Under the pieces are notes generated by a model that had not been told where the DNA came from, did no database searches, and was given only the letters and a program-made list of their open reading frames with translations. A stretch of DNA of 20,013 nucleotides from the NCBI GenBank assembly GCA_020832725.1, contig JAFIEC010000440.1:1-20013 (forward strand). The letters are read 5' to 3'. Position numbers and translations under genes: made by a program. The DNA comes from Paracoccaceae bacterium (GTDB lineage: Bacteria > Pseudomonadota > Alphaproteobacteria > Rhodobacterales > Rhodobacteraceae). Shown in pieces: positions 1 to 7,103 of the stretch; the first letter of the stretch is position 1, and the number at the start of each line of letters is the position of its first letter.

Positions 1-611
1 CAGGCCGCGTGCTGCTGGATGGGCAGGATATTCACGCCATGCCCGCGCGCCGTGTCGCGCAGCGCGTGGCGGCGGTGTTGCAGGAGCAACCCACCGATTT
101 TGCCCTGACCGTGTCGGAAATCGTGGCATTAGGTCGCGCGCCACATCGCCGCGCGCTAAGCGGCCCGTCGGCGCGCGATGCGCATGTGGTCGAGCATGCG
201 CTGGCCCGCCTGTCGCTGCTGGATTTCGCGCAACGCCCCTTTGGCACCTTGTCGGGCGGCGAGCGTCAGCGCGTCATGGTCGCGCGCGCCCTGGCGCAGG
301 AACCGGGGCTGATCGTGCTGGACGAGCCGACCAACCATCTGGATATTCGCCATCAGCTTGAAGTGTTGCGGCTGGTGCGCGGGCTTGGCGCCACTGTTGT
401 GGCGTCGCTGCATGACCTGAACCTGGTGCAGGGCTTTGCCGATGATCTGTTGGTGTTACAAGGCGGGCGCGCGCTGGCCTTTGGGCCGGTGGCGCAGGTT
501 CTGACCCCCGATTTGATCGCGCGCGCTTTTGGCGTGCGGGCCCATCCACGCGGCCCCGCGCGCTTCGATTTTTCCCTTTTCGACGAGATGCAACAGGAGA
601 CACCCGCATGA
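1..611 (+). CDS. ABC transporter ATP-binding protein, FecE/FhuC/BtuD type (5' partial)
   Basis: This is the C-terminal 200 or so residues of the cytoplasmic ATPase that powers a metal-chelate or cobalamin importer. The reading frame is open from base 3, so the start codon and Walker A lie off the left edge. Visible motifs are the ABC signature LSGGERQRV, Walker B LIVLDEPTNHLD with its D-loop, and the H-loop SLHDLN. The TNHLD variant and the RAFGV-type C-terminus fit the FecE/FhuC/BtuD group. The stop overlaps the start of the binding-protein gene by 4 bp (ATGA), so the two are translationally coupled. The permease follows, giving the order ATPase, binding protein, permease. The promoter is off the window. 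The family is clear; the substrate is not. Confidence 0.93.
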   Translation, partial: GRVLLDGQDIHAMPARRVAQRVAAVLQEQPTDFALTVSEIVALGRAPHRRALSGPSARDAHVVEHALARLSLLDFAQRPFGTLSGGERQRVMVARALAQEPGLIVLDEPTNHLDIRHQLEVLRLVRGLGATVVASLHDLNLVQGFADDLLVLQGGRALAFGPVAQVLTPDLIARAFGVRAHPRGPARFDFSLFDEMQQETPA

Positions 612-1543
612 AAGTCCTACCCCTCGCCATCCTGACCACGACGCTTGCCGTGCCAGCTTTTGCCCATCCTGTTACAGTCCAAAGCTGCGACCGCGAGCTG
701 ACCTTTGACGCCCCGCCCAGCCGTGCCGCATCAAACGACGTCAACCTGACTGAAATGATGTTGGTGCTGGGAGTGACAGACCGCATGGTTGGCTATTCCG
801 GCATTTCGGGCTGGAAAACGCTGGATCCCGAGATCAGCGCGGGCGTGGCGGAACTGCCCGAACTGTCGGAACGCTACCCCTCGCGCGAGGTGCTGATCGG
901 TGCGGACTTGGATTTCTGGTTCGCGGGCTGGAACTACGGGATGCGCGTGGGTGGTGAAGTGACGCCTGACACGCTCGCCCCCTTCGGGATCGCCGTCTAT
1001 GAGTTGACCGAAAGCTGTATACATATCATGGCCCGCGATGGGGTCGCGATTGATGATATGTATAACGATATCCGCAATCTGGGCACAATCTTTGGCGTGG
1101 ATGACCGCGCGGAAGAATTGATCACCGGCTGGCAAGCCGAACTGGCCGAGATTGCCGCGACCATCCCCAAGGGCGATCCGCTGCGCGTCTTCGTCTATGA
1201 CAGTGGCGAGGATACGCCCTTCACCGCCGGGCGCTACGCCATGCCCACAGCGATGATCAAGGCAGCAGGCGGGCGCAACATCATGGATGATGTCGAGTCA
1301 AGCTGGACCCGCGTGGCGTGGGAGCCTGTGGTCGAGCGCAACCCCGAAGTGGTTGTCATCGTGAACTATGGCGAAGTCACTGCCGAGCAGAAGATCGATT
1401 TCATGAAATCAAACCCGGCTTTCGCGGGCATGGATGCGGTCGTCAATGACCGCTTCGTGGTGCTGGAATATGTCGAGGCCACACCGGGGCCGCGCAATAT
1501 CCGCGCCATCCGCGCGCTGGCCGACGCGTTTCACGGCGAGTAA
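608..1543 (+). CDS. Periplasmic metal-chelate/B12-type substrate-binding protein (FecB/BtuF family)
   Basis: This 311-residue protein captures the ligand in the periplasm and delivers it to the FecCD-type permease. Residues 1-19 form a Sec signal peptide ending in VPAFA, with cleavage likely before HPVTV. It has no lipobox, so the protein should be soluble. The mature part has the two-lobe pattern of class III binding proteins: an N-lobe with NLTEMMLVLGV and GYSGISG, a long central helix around residues 150-175, and a C-lobe with AWEPVVERNPEVVVIV. The length is normal for the family. A Shine-Dalgarno AGGAGA sits about 8 bp before the ATG. Siderophore, haem, cobalamin and zincophore import are all possible; the neighbouring zinc-type genes make a zinc chelate an attractive guess only. 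Confidence 0.9.
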   Translation: MKVLPLAILTTTLAVPAFAHPVTVQSCDRELTFDAPPSRAASNDVNLTEMMLVLGVTDRMVGYSGISGWKTLDPEISAGVAELPELSERYPSREVLIGADLDFWFAGWNYGMRVGGEVTPDTLAPFGIAVYELTESCIHIMARDGVAIDDMYNDIRNLGTIFGVDDRAEELITGWQAELAEIAATIPKGDPLRVFVYDSGEDTPFTAGRYAMPTAMIKAAGGRNIMDDVESSWTRVAWEPVVERNPEVVVIVNYGEVTAEQKIDFMKSNPAFAGMDAVVNDRFVVLEYVEATPGPRNIRAIRALADAFHGE

Positions 1544-1546
1544 CCC

Positions 1547-2638
1547 ATGCGCACCACCCCCAGCCCTGAAACTGCCGCGCCGGTTCTGGCCACGCAGGCC
1601 AGATTGCCTGCGCTGGCGCGCCCGATCCGGCAGGGGCTGTGGGGGCTGGGATTGGTGGCGCTGGCACTGTCCATCTCTGCCGCTGTCAGCATCGGGGCCG
1701 TGTCCATCCCGCTGGGCACAGTCTGGGGCGTGATCGCAAACCGGGTCGCGCCCGGTCTGGTCACACCCGACTGGTCAGCGGGCCGCGCGGCGATTGTCTG
1801 GGATATCCGCCTGCCGCGCGCGCTGCTGGCGGCGTTGGTGGGGGCAGGTCTGGCGCTGGTGGGGGCGGTGCTGCAATCGGTCACGCGCAATCCGTTGGCC
1901 GATCCGCATCTCCTGGGCATCTCATCGGGTGCGGCCTTCGGCGCGATTCTGGCGCTGTTGCATACGGGCATGTTTCTGGGGCTGGCCACGGTGCCGCTGC
2001 TGGCATTCCTGGGCGCGCTGGGATCAACGGCGCTGGTGCTGTCGGTCGCGAGTTTCGCGCAGGCCACCAGTGCCGACCGGCTGGTGCTGACCGGCGTGGC
2101 GGTGTCGTTTATCGTGATGGCGCTGGCCAATGTGCTGATCTTTCTGGGCGATCCGCGCGCCGCGCATACGGTCGTGTTCTGGATGCTGGGCGGGCTTGGT
2201 CTGGCGCAATGGGCGCATCTGGTCTGGCCCGCGCTGGTGCTGGCGGGGGCCGCGCTGTGGTTTCGCGTGGTTGCCGGATCGCTTAACGCCATGACCATCG
2301 GGGACGAGACGGCGGCCACGCTCGGCATTCCCGTCGCGCGCTTTCGCCTGACGGCCTTCGTGGTCGCGGCCCTTGTCACCGGGGTCATGGTCGCGTTTTC
2401 GGGGGTGATCGGCTTTGTGGGCCTGATGATCCCGCATATCGTGCGGCTGGTGGTGGGGGGCGACAATGCCCGCGTTCTGCCTGCGTCGATGTTGGCGGGC
2501 GCGGTGTTCCTGGTCTGGGCCGATATCATCGCCCGCACCATCATGCGCCCAGAGGACATGCCCATCGGCATCGTGACCGGGCTGATCGGCGGCATCTTCT
2601 TCATCTGGCTTTTGCGGCGGCGGTCGCGAACGCAATGA
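1547..2638 (+). CDS. FecCD/BtuC-type ABC transporter permease
   Basis: This inner-membrane permease has 363 residues and forms the translocation channel with the flanking ATPase and binding protein. After a short cytoplasmic N-terminus there are about ten hydrophobic segments. Family hallmarks are RLPRALLAALVGAGLA, the stretch QSVTRNPLADPHLLGISSGA, and GFVGLMIPHIVRLVVGGD, the cytoplasmic loop that contacts the ATPase. The C-terminal RPEDMPIGIVTGLIGG is also typical. The ATG lies 3 bp after the binding-protein stop, so the three genes form one operon. No terminator is visible after the stop, and a Zur-like box begins 40 bp downstream. Confidence 0.94.
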   Translation: MRTTPSPETAAPVLATQARLPALARPIRQGLWGLGLVALALSISAAVSIGAVSIPLGTVWGVIANRVAPGLVTPDWSAGRAAIVWDIRLPRALLAALVGAGLALVGAVLQSVTRNPLADPHLLGISSGAAFGAILALLHTGMFLGLATVPLLAFLGALGSTALVLSVASFAQATSADRLVLTGVAVSFIVMALANVLIFLGDPRAAHTVVFWMLGGLGLAQWAHLVWPALVLAGAALWFRVVAGSLNAMTIGDETAATLGIPVARFRLTAFVVAALVTGVMVAFSGVIGFVGLMIPHIVRLVVGGDNARVLPASMLAGAVFLVWADIIARTIMRPEDMPIGIVTGLIGGIFFIWLLRRRSRTQ

Positions 2639-2657
2639 CACCATGCGCTATTCGGAC

Positions 2658-2697
2658 TTGGACAACCCACACCCGAAGATGTTATAGAGTAACATCA
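2658..2697 (+). promoter_or_regulatory. Candidate Zur operator overlapping the regulator-operon promoter
   Basis: A dyad at 2678-2696 has perfect 7-bp arms, GATGTTA and TAACATC, separated by five bases. This AT-rich GTTA-TAAC dyad resembles Zur boxes of alphaproteobacteria. A possible -35 (TTGGAC, 2658-2663) and -10 (GTTATA or TATAGA within 2681-2688) place the dyad over the -10, as expected for repression. It lies directly upstream of a Zur-like gene, which suggests autoregulation of the zur-cobW-WD40 operon. The dyad is seen; the Zur assignment is inferred. Confidence 0.7.
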
Positions 2698-2713
2698 AAT
2701 GAGGTGCGATGCG

Positions 2714-3133
2714 ATGGCAGCCAATCTGCTCAATGCCCGTGATATGGCACTCCACGCCTGCCTTTGCGCAGCGTCACGCCCGCTTTCGGCCTATGACCTG
2801 CTTGATGCCAGACGCGCGGCAGAACCTCGCATCGCGCCGACCGCGATCTACCGATCACTCACCAAGCTCGAAAAGGCAGGCCTTGTGCAGCGCGTTGCCA
2901 CCCTCAACGCCTGGATCGCCCGCCCGCCCAAGCTGCCAGCAGAACCGAGCGTTCTTGCCATCTGCGACAGTTGCGGCGCGGTGGAACAAGTGGCTGAAGC
3001 GGGCGTCATTCAAGCCGTGACCGATGCGGTGACCCGCAGCGGTTTCCACCCCAACCGGCCCGTGATCGAGGTGCATGGCCACTGCACCCGGTGCGAGTCC
3101 GAAACCGACCCAATCCGGAGTGCCCCAAGATGA
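2714..3133 (+). CDS. zur: Fur-family transcriptional regulator, Zur-like
   Basis: This 139-residue metal-sensing repressor has an N-terminal winged helix (TAIYRSLTKLEKAGLVQR, about residues 43-60). Its C-terminal dimerisation domain carries two CxxC pairs, CDSC at 84-87 and CTRC at 124-127, that hold the structural zinc, plus a VHGH motif at about 120-123. VHGHCxxC with few other His residues fits Zur better than Fur or PerR. I chose the ATG at 2714 because GAGGTG lies seven bases upstream; an in-frame ATG at 2699 would add five residues. The stop overlaps the cobW start by 4 bp (ATGA). In low zinc it should release the upstream box. Zur versus another Fur-family paralogue is inferred. Confidence 0.85.
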   Translation: MAANLLNARDMALHACLCAASRPLSAYDLLDARRAAEPRIAPTAIYRSLTKLEKAGLVQRVATLNAWIARPPKLPAEPSVLAICDSCGAVEQVAEAGVIQAVTDAVTRSGFHPNRPVIEVHGHCTRCESETDPIRSAPR

Positions 3134-4095
3134 CTGCGTCCACCCAAGTTCCTGTCACCGTCCTGACCGGCTTTCTCGGCGCTGGAAAGACCACACTTCT
3201 CAACCGCATCCTGACCGAGCAGCATGGCCGCCGCTATGCGGTGATCGTCAACGAGTTTGGCGAGACCGGCATCGACAACGAGTTGGTCGTCGATGCCGAC
3301 GAGGAAATCTTCGAGATGAACAACGGCTGCATCTGCTGCACCGTCCGGGGCGACCTGATCCGCATCCTCGGCGGGCTGATGAAGCGGCGCGATTTCGACG
3401 GCATCATCATCGAGACGACCGGCATGGCCGACCCGGCACCTGTTGCGCAAACCTTCTTCGTCGATGATGACGTGGCCGCGCGGACCCGGCTGGATGCCAT
3501 CGTGACGGTTGTCGATGCGGTGAACCTTGCCACCCATCTGAACGAGGCGCATGAGGCCGCAGAGCAGATCGCCTTTGCCGATGTGATCTTGCTGAACAAG
3601 ACCGACCTTGCCGACACAGCCGCCATCGCCGCGGTCGAGGCGCGCATCCGCACCATCAACCCCTACGCCAAGATCGTCCATTCGGCGCGCTGCGCGGTGC
3701 CGCTCGATCAGGTGATCGGCCTCGATGCCTTCAGCCTTGAGCGCGTGCTCGAGGTCGAGCCGGATTTCCTGACCAGCGACCACGACCATGAGCATGAAGA
3801 GGAGATCACCTCGATTTCCCTTGCCGCCGATCAGCCGCTGGACCCGGACCGCTTCCAGTTCTGGTTCGGCCAGATCATCCAGCGCTTCGGCCCCGACATC
3901 CTGCGCGCCAAGGGCATCCTGCATCTGGCAGGCGAGGACCGGCGCTATGTCATGCAGGGCGTCCACATGCTGATCGAGGCAAACTTCCTTGGCCCATGGC
4001 CCCCCGGCTCACGGATCTCGAAACTGGTCTTCATCGGTCGTAACCTCGACACCATGAACCTCGCCGAGGGCTTCGCCTCATGTCAGGTGGACTGA
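3130..4095 (+). CDS. CobW/COG0523 G3E-family GTPase, putative zinc metallochaperone
   Basis: This 321-residue cytoplasmic GTPase delivers metal, probably zinc under starvation, to client proteins. Motifs are the P-loop GFLGAGKTT (14-22), the family CxCC motif CICC (67-70) that binds the transferred metal, ETTGMADPAP after switch II, and the guanine-specificity motif NKTD. A His/acid-rich stretch HDHEHEEE near residue 220 is typical of metal-handling members. The C-terminal CobW_C domain includes QFWFGQIIQRFGPDILRAKG. The ATG overlaps the zur stop, and the 3' end overlaps the WD40 gene by 16 bp. Zur linkage argues for a ZigA/ZagA/ZNG1-like role rather than cobalamin synthesis (CobW) or nitrile hydratase activation. 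The exact client is unknown. Confidence 0.92.
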   Translation: MTASTQVPVTVLTGFLGAGKTTLLNRILTEQHGRRYAVIVNEFGETGIDNELVVDADEEIFEMNNGCICCTVRGDLIRILGGLMKRRDFDGIIIETTGMADPAPVAQTFFVDDDVAARTRLDAIVTVVDAVNLATHLNEAHEAAEQIAFADVILLNKTDLADTAAIAAVEARIRTINPYAKIVHSARCAVPLDQVIGLDAFSLERVLEVEPDFLTSDHDHEHEEEITSISLAADQPLDPDRFQFWFGQIIQRFGPDILRAKGILHLAGEDRRYVMQGVHMLIEANFLGPWPPGSRISKLVFIGRNLDTMNLAEGFASCQVD

Positions 4096-5129
4096 CCCTC
4101 GACCCCTCCAGCCTGTTGGGCAGCGGGCCCACGCAGATCGAACGTCGGGCCCGGCACATGGATATTGGTGCTGTGCCGGTCTGCGCGGGTGCTTTGGGCG
4201 AAACCATCTGGCTGGCCTGTGGCGACGGGCAACTGCGGGTGTTTGGGCCGGACGGGGCGATGACCCCGCATAAGGCGCATCGCGGTGCGATCCTGTCGAT
4301 GGCCATGGTTCCGGGCGAGGACGCTTTGCTGACGGGCGGCGACGACGGGCGGTTTCTGCGCGTGGCCGGTGACGGCACGGTGGCAGAGCTTGCCCATCAC
4401 CCGCGCCGCTGGGTCGACCATGTCGCAGCGGGCACGGGCGGGCGCATTGCCTGTTCGGTGGGGCGTGCCGTGCATCTGCACGATGGCGATGGGCAGGTGC
4501 ATGCGCTCGATCATCCATCGACTGCGGGCGGCCTTGCCTTCGACGCCAAGGGTGGGCGCCTTGCCGTCGCTCATTACGGGGGTGTTACCATCTGGTCGAA
4601 GGAAAAGCGTGGCTGGAAACCCGCGACCCTGAAATGGGCGGGCAGCCATACCGGCGTCACCTTCAGCCCCGATGGCCGCTTCGTCGTCTCGACCATGCAG
4701 GAAAACGCCATGCACGGCTGGCGCCTGCGCGACAAGGCCGATCTGCGCATGTCGGGCTACCCGTCCCGGGTCAAGGGCTGGGCCTGGGCGGGGGCCTTGC
4801 CCTGGCTTGCCACTACGGGCGCCGATCAGGCGATCCTGTGGCCCTTCGACGGGATAAAGGGGCCGATGGGACGGTCACCGCTGCAACTGTGCTGGTCGGT
4901 GCCATCGCTCGTGACCGCGGTGGCCGCCGTCCCGGGGCGCGAGATCGTCCTTGCAGGCTTCGCCACCGGACAGGTGGTGTTCAGCGAGATCGACGCCATG
5001 GCCGAACCCCGCATGGTCAAGCGCAGCGCAGGCGCGCCCGTCATCGTTCTGACCTGCACTCCAGGCGGCCGCCTGCTGGCTGCGGACGAGGACGGGTGCA
5101 TGCTGTGGGCAGATCTGTCCGCGATTTAA
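4080..5129 (+). CDS. WD40/beta-propeller repeat protein of the zur-cobW operon
   Basis: This 349-residue protein has no signal peptide and is made of degenerate WD40 blades. Repeated elements include IWLACGDGQLRVFGPDG, LLTGGDDGRFLRV, GGLAFDAKGGRLAVAHYGGVTIW, GVTFSPDGRFVVSTMQENAMHGW, WLATTGADQAILWPFDG and GRLLAADEDGCMLWADL. That is about seven blades, enough for one propeller. Such proteins are scaffolds, and WD40 genes next to COG0523 GTPases recur in alphaproteobacteria (recalled, not checked). A role as a docking partner of the GTPase or its client is plausible. It overlaps cobW by 16 bp in another frame, so it is co-translated. The start ATG follows the motif GAGGGC. Confidence 0.85.
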   Translation: MSGGLTLDPSSLLGSGPTQIERRARHMDIGAVPVCAGALGETIWLACGDGQLRVFGPDGAMTPHKAHRGAILSMAMVPGEDALLTGGDDGRFLRVAGDGTVAELAHHPRRWVDHVAAGTGGRIACSVGRAVHLHDGDGQVHALDHPSTAGGLAFDAKGGRLAVAHYGGVTIWSKEKRGWKPATLKWAGSHTGVTFSPDGRFVVSTMQENAMHGWRLRDKADLRMSGYPSRVKGWAWAGALPWLATTGADQAILWPFDGIKGPMGRSPLQLCWSVPSLVTAVAAVPGREIVLAGFATGQVVFSEIDAMAEPRMVKRSAGAPVIVLTCTPGGRLLAADEDGCMLWADLSAI

Positions 5130-5435
5130 GGGCGAACTAGCGCGCGAATAGTCTGGGTCTGCTGATGTCTGATTGAACGTCCGCTTCGCGGATGCGCATA
5201 AATTGGACTGGCTGGCCGCTCAGGGCCGAGTACGACGGTCAAGCGATCATCTTCTTTGCTCCAACGGCGACAGTTCATGTCAACGCCATGTCAACGAGCG
5301 TATGTAATTTCTTGACAGGCGGCGACGGTGAATGCAGGCCAATGTCATCCAGTGTCAGGGTTGAAATTTTGTGAAATCAAAGGCTTATCGGATAAGTCAT
5401 TGGTTTCTATAAACTATTGGAATTGTTGAGGTTTC
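5130..5435. other. Non-coding stretch leading into the attachment site
   Basis: No convincing gene is seen here; the one short open frame (5192-5374) lacks a ribosome site and any family pattern. The second half is clearly more AT-rich than the genes on either side. It holds several TGTCA elements, at about 5279, 5290, 5312 (inverted), 5342 and 5353. This composition and clustering are usual for the arm region of a phage or island attachment site. Confidence 0.55.
5276..5296 (+). repeat. Tandem direct repeat CATGTCAACG
   Basis: Two exact copies of CATGTCAACG lie at 5276-5285 and 5287-5296, an 11-bp period that places them on the same face of the helix. They are 140 bp from the tRNA-derived core. 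Tyrosine-recombinase arm-type sites have this size and arrangement, so integrase arm sites are a reasonable reading, unproven. Confidence 0.6.
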
Positions 5436-5482
5436 GGCTCATAACCTGAAGGTCGTAGGTTCAAATCCTACCCCCGCAACCA
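5436..5482 (+). other. Attachment-site core: 3' portion of tRNA-fMet(CAT)
   Basis: The 47 bp run from the anticodon stem to the encoded CCA end of an alphaproteobacterial initiator tRNA. Visible parts are the anticodon arm GGCTCATAACC, a variable loop, the T arm with GGTTCAAATCC, the acceptor strand CCCCCGC, and the end AACCA. The D arm and 5' acceptor strand are absent: the bases to the left (GTTGAGGTTTC) match no tRNA 5' half. It is therefore not a functional tRNA but the core duplicated when an element integrates into tRNA-fMet. Because the left side lacks the tRNA 5' half, the flank at 5130-5435 should belong to an integrated element, with either the native downstream flank or a second element to the right. 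Confidence 0.85.
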
Positions 5483-5511
5483 AACTTTCCGACACGATAT
5501 CAAACGCTTAG

Positions 5512-5532
5512 ACCGCCCTCAGGGCGGCTTTT
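5512..5532 (+). terminator. Rho-independent terminator after the tRNA fragment
   Basis: The stem CCGCCC/GGGCGG has a TCA loop and is followed by CTTTT. Its place 30 bp after the tRNA 3' end is what a tRNA-fMet or rRNA-operon terminator would occupy, so it may be the native downstream sequence of the tRNA gene carried along with the att core. Confidence 0.75.
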
Positions 5533-5663
5533 GCGTGTCGCGTCGTGTCGCAAGGCCGTCCCGAACACTCCCAAAAGATTCCAAAGACTTACGAACATCC
5601 CCGATTCCTCCGTGCAACATGGATGCGACACGGGATGCGCAAGGTGTTCACGGCACGTTCCGT
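5533..5663. other. Short non-coding segment between terminator and first element gene
   Basis: Nothing coding is supported here. It contains a GTGTCG doublet near 5535-5550. A weak hairpin (CGTTCC/GGAACG, 5656-5661 and 5672-5677) overlaps the stop codon of the small gene to the right. Confidence 0.5.
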
Positions 5664-6038
5664 CTAGCGAAGGAACGCCTCGCCTTTCTTGGCCCGCGCT
5701 ACGGAGTATTCGACGATCCGGTCGATGACTCGGTCCGGAGTTTTCCACTTCATGACGAGCTTGCCCGGATCCATGCCGTACTCGGCCACAATGTCCCGTA
5801 GCTGGTCGAGCGTCAGCGGCTCAAGCTTCGTCCGGAGCGCGTCCTCACCCTCTCGGGCCAGGGAGATAGGGTCGAGAATGGCAGCCGCGCGCCGGTGAGC
5901 GGATCGGCCCTTTTCCTCCTTCTCCGGCTTCGGTTCTAGACCAAGGGCAGTTTCAAGCTCCTTGGCGAATTCCGGGTTCCGGTTGGCCTCCTCGATGACC
6001 ACCTTAATCAAGTCTTGAAGTGTCTTCTTGAGCTTCAT
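5664..6038 (-). CDS. Small charged protein with SAP/HeH-like C-terminus, partner of ParA
   Basis: This is a 124-residue protein of no family that I can name. The N-terminal third is a charged helix (LIKVVIEEANRNPEFAKELE), followed by a Lys/Glu linker and a conserved-looking block RRAAAILDPISLAREGE. The C-terminal LTLDQLRDIVAEYGMDPGKL and KTPDRVIDRIVEYSVARA have the helix-extension-helix pattern of SAP or HeH DNA-binding folds. The ATG at 6038 lies 2 bp after the ParA stop, so the two are one transcription unit. This position is where a ParB or centromere-binding partner would sit, but it shows no ParB motif. It is the last gene of the element before the att core. Confidence 0.75.
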   Translation of the reverse strand: MKLKKTLQDLIKVVIEEANRNPEFAKELETALGLEPKPEKEEKGRSAHRRAAAILDPISLAREGEDALRTKLEPLTLDQLRDIVAEYGMDPGKLVMKWKTPDRVIDRIVEYSVARAKKGEAFLR

Positions 6039-6040
6039 CT

Positions 6041-7093
6041 TCACGCACCCAACTTGGCCAGTATCTCTTTGGTCAGATTCGAGAAGCTCTCGTGTAGCCC
6101 CTGATATCCCCACTTCTGCTTGAGTGTGGCGTAGTTCGCATGTTCCCCAGCGGCTGCGATCTGGTTCGCTTGTGGGATCCGCGTCGCGAATACGGGCGGC
6201 CAGTTCTTCGGCTCGGCATCGTGGTTCTGCTTGAGCTGCTTGATCATGTTGCCATGCACGTTCGAATTGGCTTGGTACTTCTGGATAACGATGCCGAGGG
6301 GCTCGATTGGCTCGGCGATCTCCTCGGCAAATTCACGCACGCGTTTGACGATCTGAGGGATGCCGTACGTAGATAGGATGTCCGGGATCGTCGGGATGAT
6401 GAAACCCTGTGACATCCGCAGGCCGTTCTGCGTGATCTTGCCGAGGTTCGGTGGGCAATCGACAATGACGACGTCATACTGCTCCACAATGTCCTTCACG
6501 GCACGCCACAGGATATCGAAGGGCCTGATCGCGCCGTACTTGCCGACCGGCGTGTTCACCAACTCATCTTGCACGTCGATCAGGTCCAGGCTTGAAGGAA
6601 GCAGGTCGATAGATCGCGCAGCCGAAACATCCGAGACGCGCTTCTGCAGCGTTTTCTCGAGGTCGAACTTCTTGCTCGAGGGGTCCAGCGCATCCTTAAA
6701 TAGCTGAGCGAGCGTGTGACCTGCGTCGTTCAGCTCCCGCCAGCGCTCCTCACCTATCAGCATGGTTGTCGCGTTGGTCTGAGGGTCCAAGTCGATGACG
6801 AGAACCTTCTTGCCGAGCTCGCCAGAAAGCGTTTCGGCAAGCGCTACCGTCGTCGTGGTCTTTCCGACGCCGCCTTTCAAATTGATGGTCGAAAACACGT
6901 GGGCCATTGGTATCCTCCTTCTCCTGAGCCAAGCACTAACGTGCGAGCGCTTGAACACAGGACCAGAAGCGAGTTCGACGACTGGCTTTGGGAAGTCGGA
7001 CATGCGGGTTCGCCAATTGGCTACCGCTTGCCGCGTTACCTTGGCCATGTCGGCAATCTCGTTGATGCCGACGAAATCCTCATCCTCAGACAC
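6041..7093 (-). CDS. parA: ParA-family ATPase with N-terminal HTH domain
   Basis: This is a 350-residue protein. Residues 7-60 are an AlpA/MerR-like helix-turn-helix (VGINEIADMAKVTRQAVANW, then VFKRSHVSAWLRRRR). Residues 63-350 are a ParA/Soj ATPase with deviant Walker A KGGVGKTT (73-80), switch I DLDPQTN and Walker B DVVIVDCPP. HTH-plus-ATPase resembles type Ia partition ATPases, which bind nucleoid DNA and also repress their own operon. I chose GTG at 7093 (AGGA about 9 bp upstream); a TTG at 7123 would fall inside the inverted repeat. An internal ATG at 6907, the first residue of the ATPase domain, is preceded by a perfect GGAGG at ideal spacing. It sits where tail genes would be expected in a phage. 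Confidence 0.9.
   Translation of the reverse strand: MSEDEDFVGINEIADMAKVTRQAVANWRTRMSDFPKPVVELASGPVFKRSHVSAWLRRRRIPMAHVFSTINLKGGVGKTTTTVALAETLSGELGKKVLVIDLDPQTNATTMLIGEERWRELNDAGHTLAQLFKDALDPSSKKFDLEKTLQKRVSDVSAARSIDLLPSSLDLIDVQDELVNTPVGKYGAIRPFDILWRAVKDIVEQYDVVIVDCPPNLGKITQNGLRMSQGFIIPTIPDILSTYGIPQIVKRVREFAEEIAEPIEPLGIVIQKYQANSNVHGNMIKQLKQNHDAEPKNWPPVFATRIPQANQIAAAGEHANYATLKQKWGYQGLHESFSNLTKEILAKLGA
6907..6918 (-). promoter_or_regulatory. Strong internal ribosome binding site inside parA
   Basis: On the minus strand, GGAGAAGGAGG-ATACCA-ATG places an optimal Shine-Dalgarno six bases before an in-frame ATG (6905-6907). The same bases encode the Arg-rich end of the HTH domain (RRRRIP). The site could produce an ATPase-only isoform starting MAHVFSTINLKGG. 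The signal is seen; use of the start is inferred. Confidence 0.65.
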
Positions 7094-7103
7094 TTTCGGT
7101 GAT

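Noticed and set aside
1531..2670. Long open frame (379 codons) on the minus strand opposite the permease
   Set aside because: It is a shadow of the GC-rich permease gene; its translation is low-complexity Ser/Thr/Ala/Arg with no family pattern, while the plus strand gives a perfect FecCD permease.
3010..3966. Minus-strand open frame of 318 codons across cobW
   Set aside because: It is a shadow frame opposite a CobW GTPase with all motifs intact.
5436..5482. Functional tRNA gene
   Set aside because: Only the 3' half is present; no D arm or 5' acceptor strand can be found to its left.
5500..5748. Short minus-strand frame of 82 codons after the small SAP-like gene
   Set aside because: It crosses the terminator and overlaps the 3' end of the better-supported gene; no ribosome site or family pattern.
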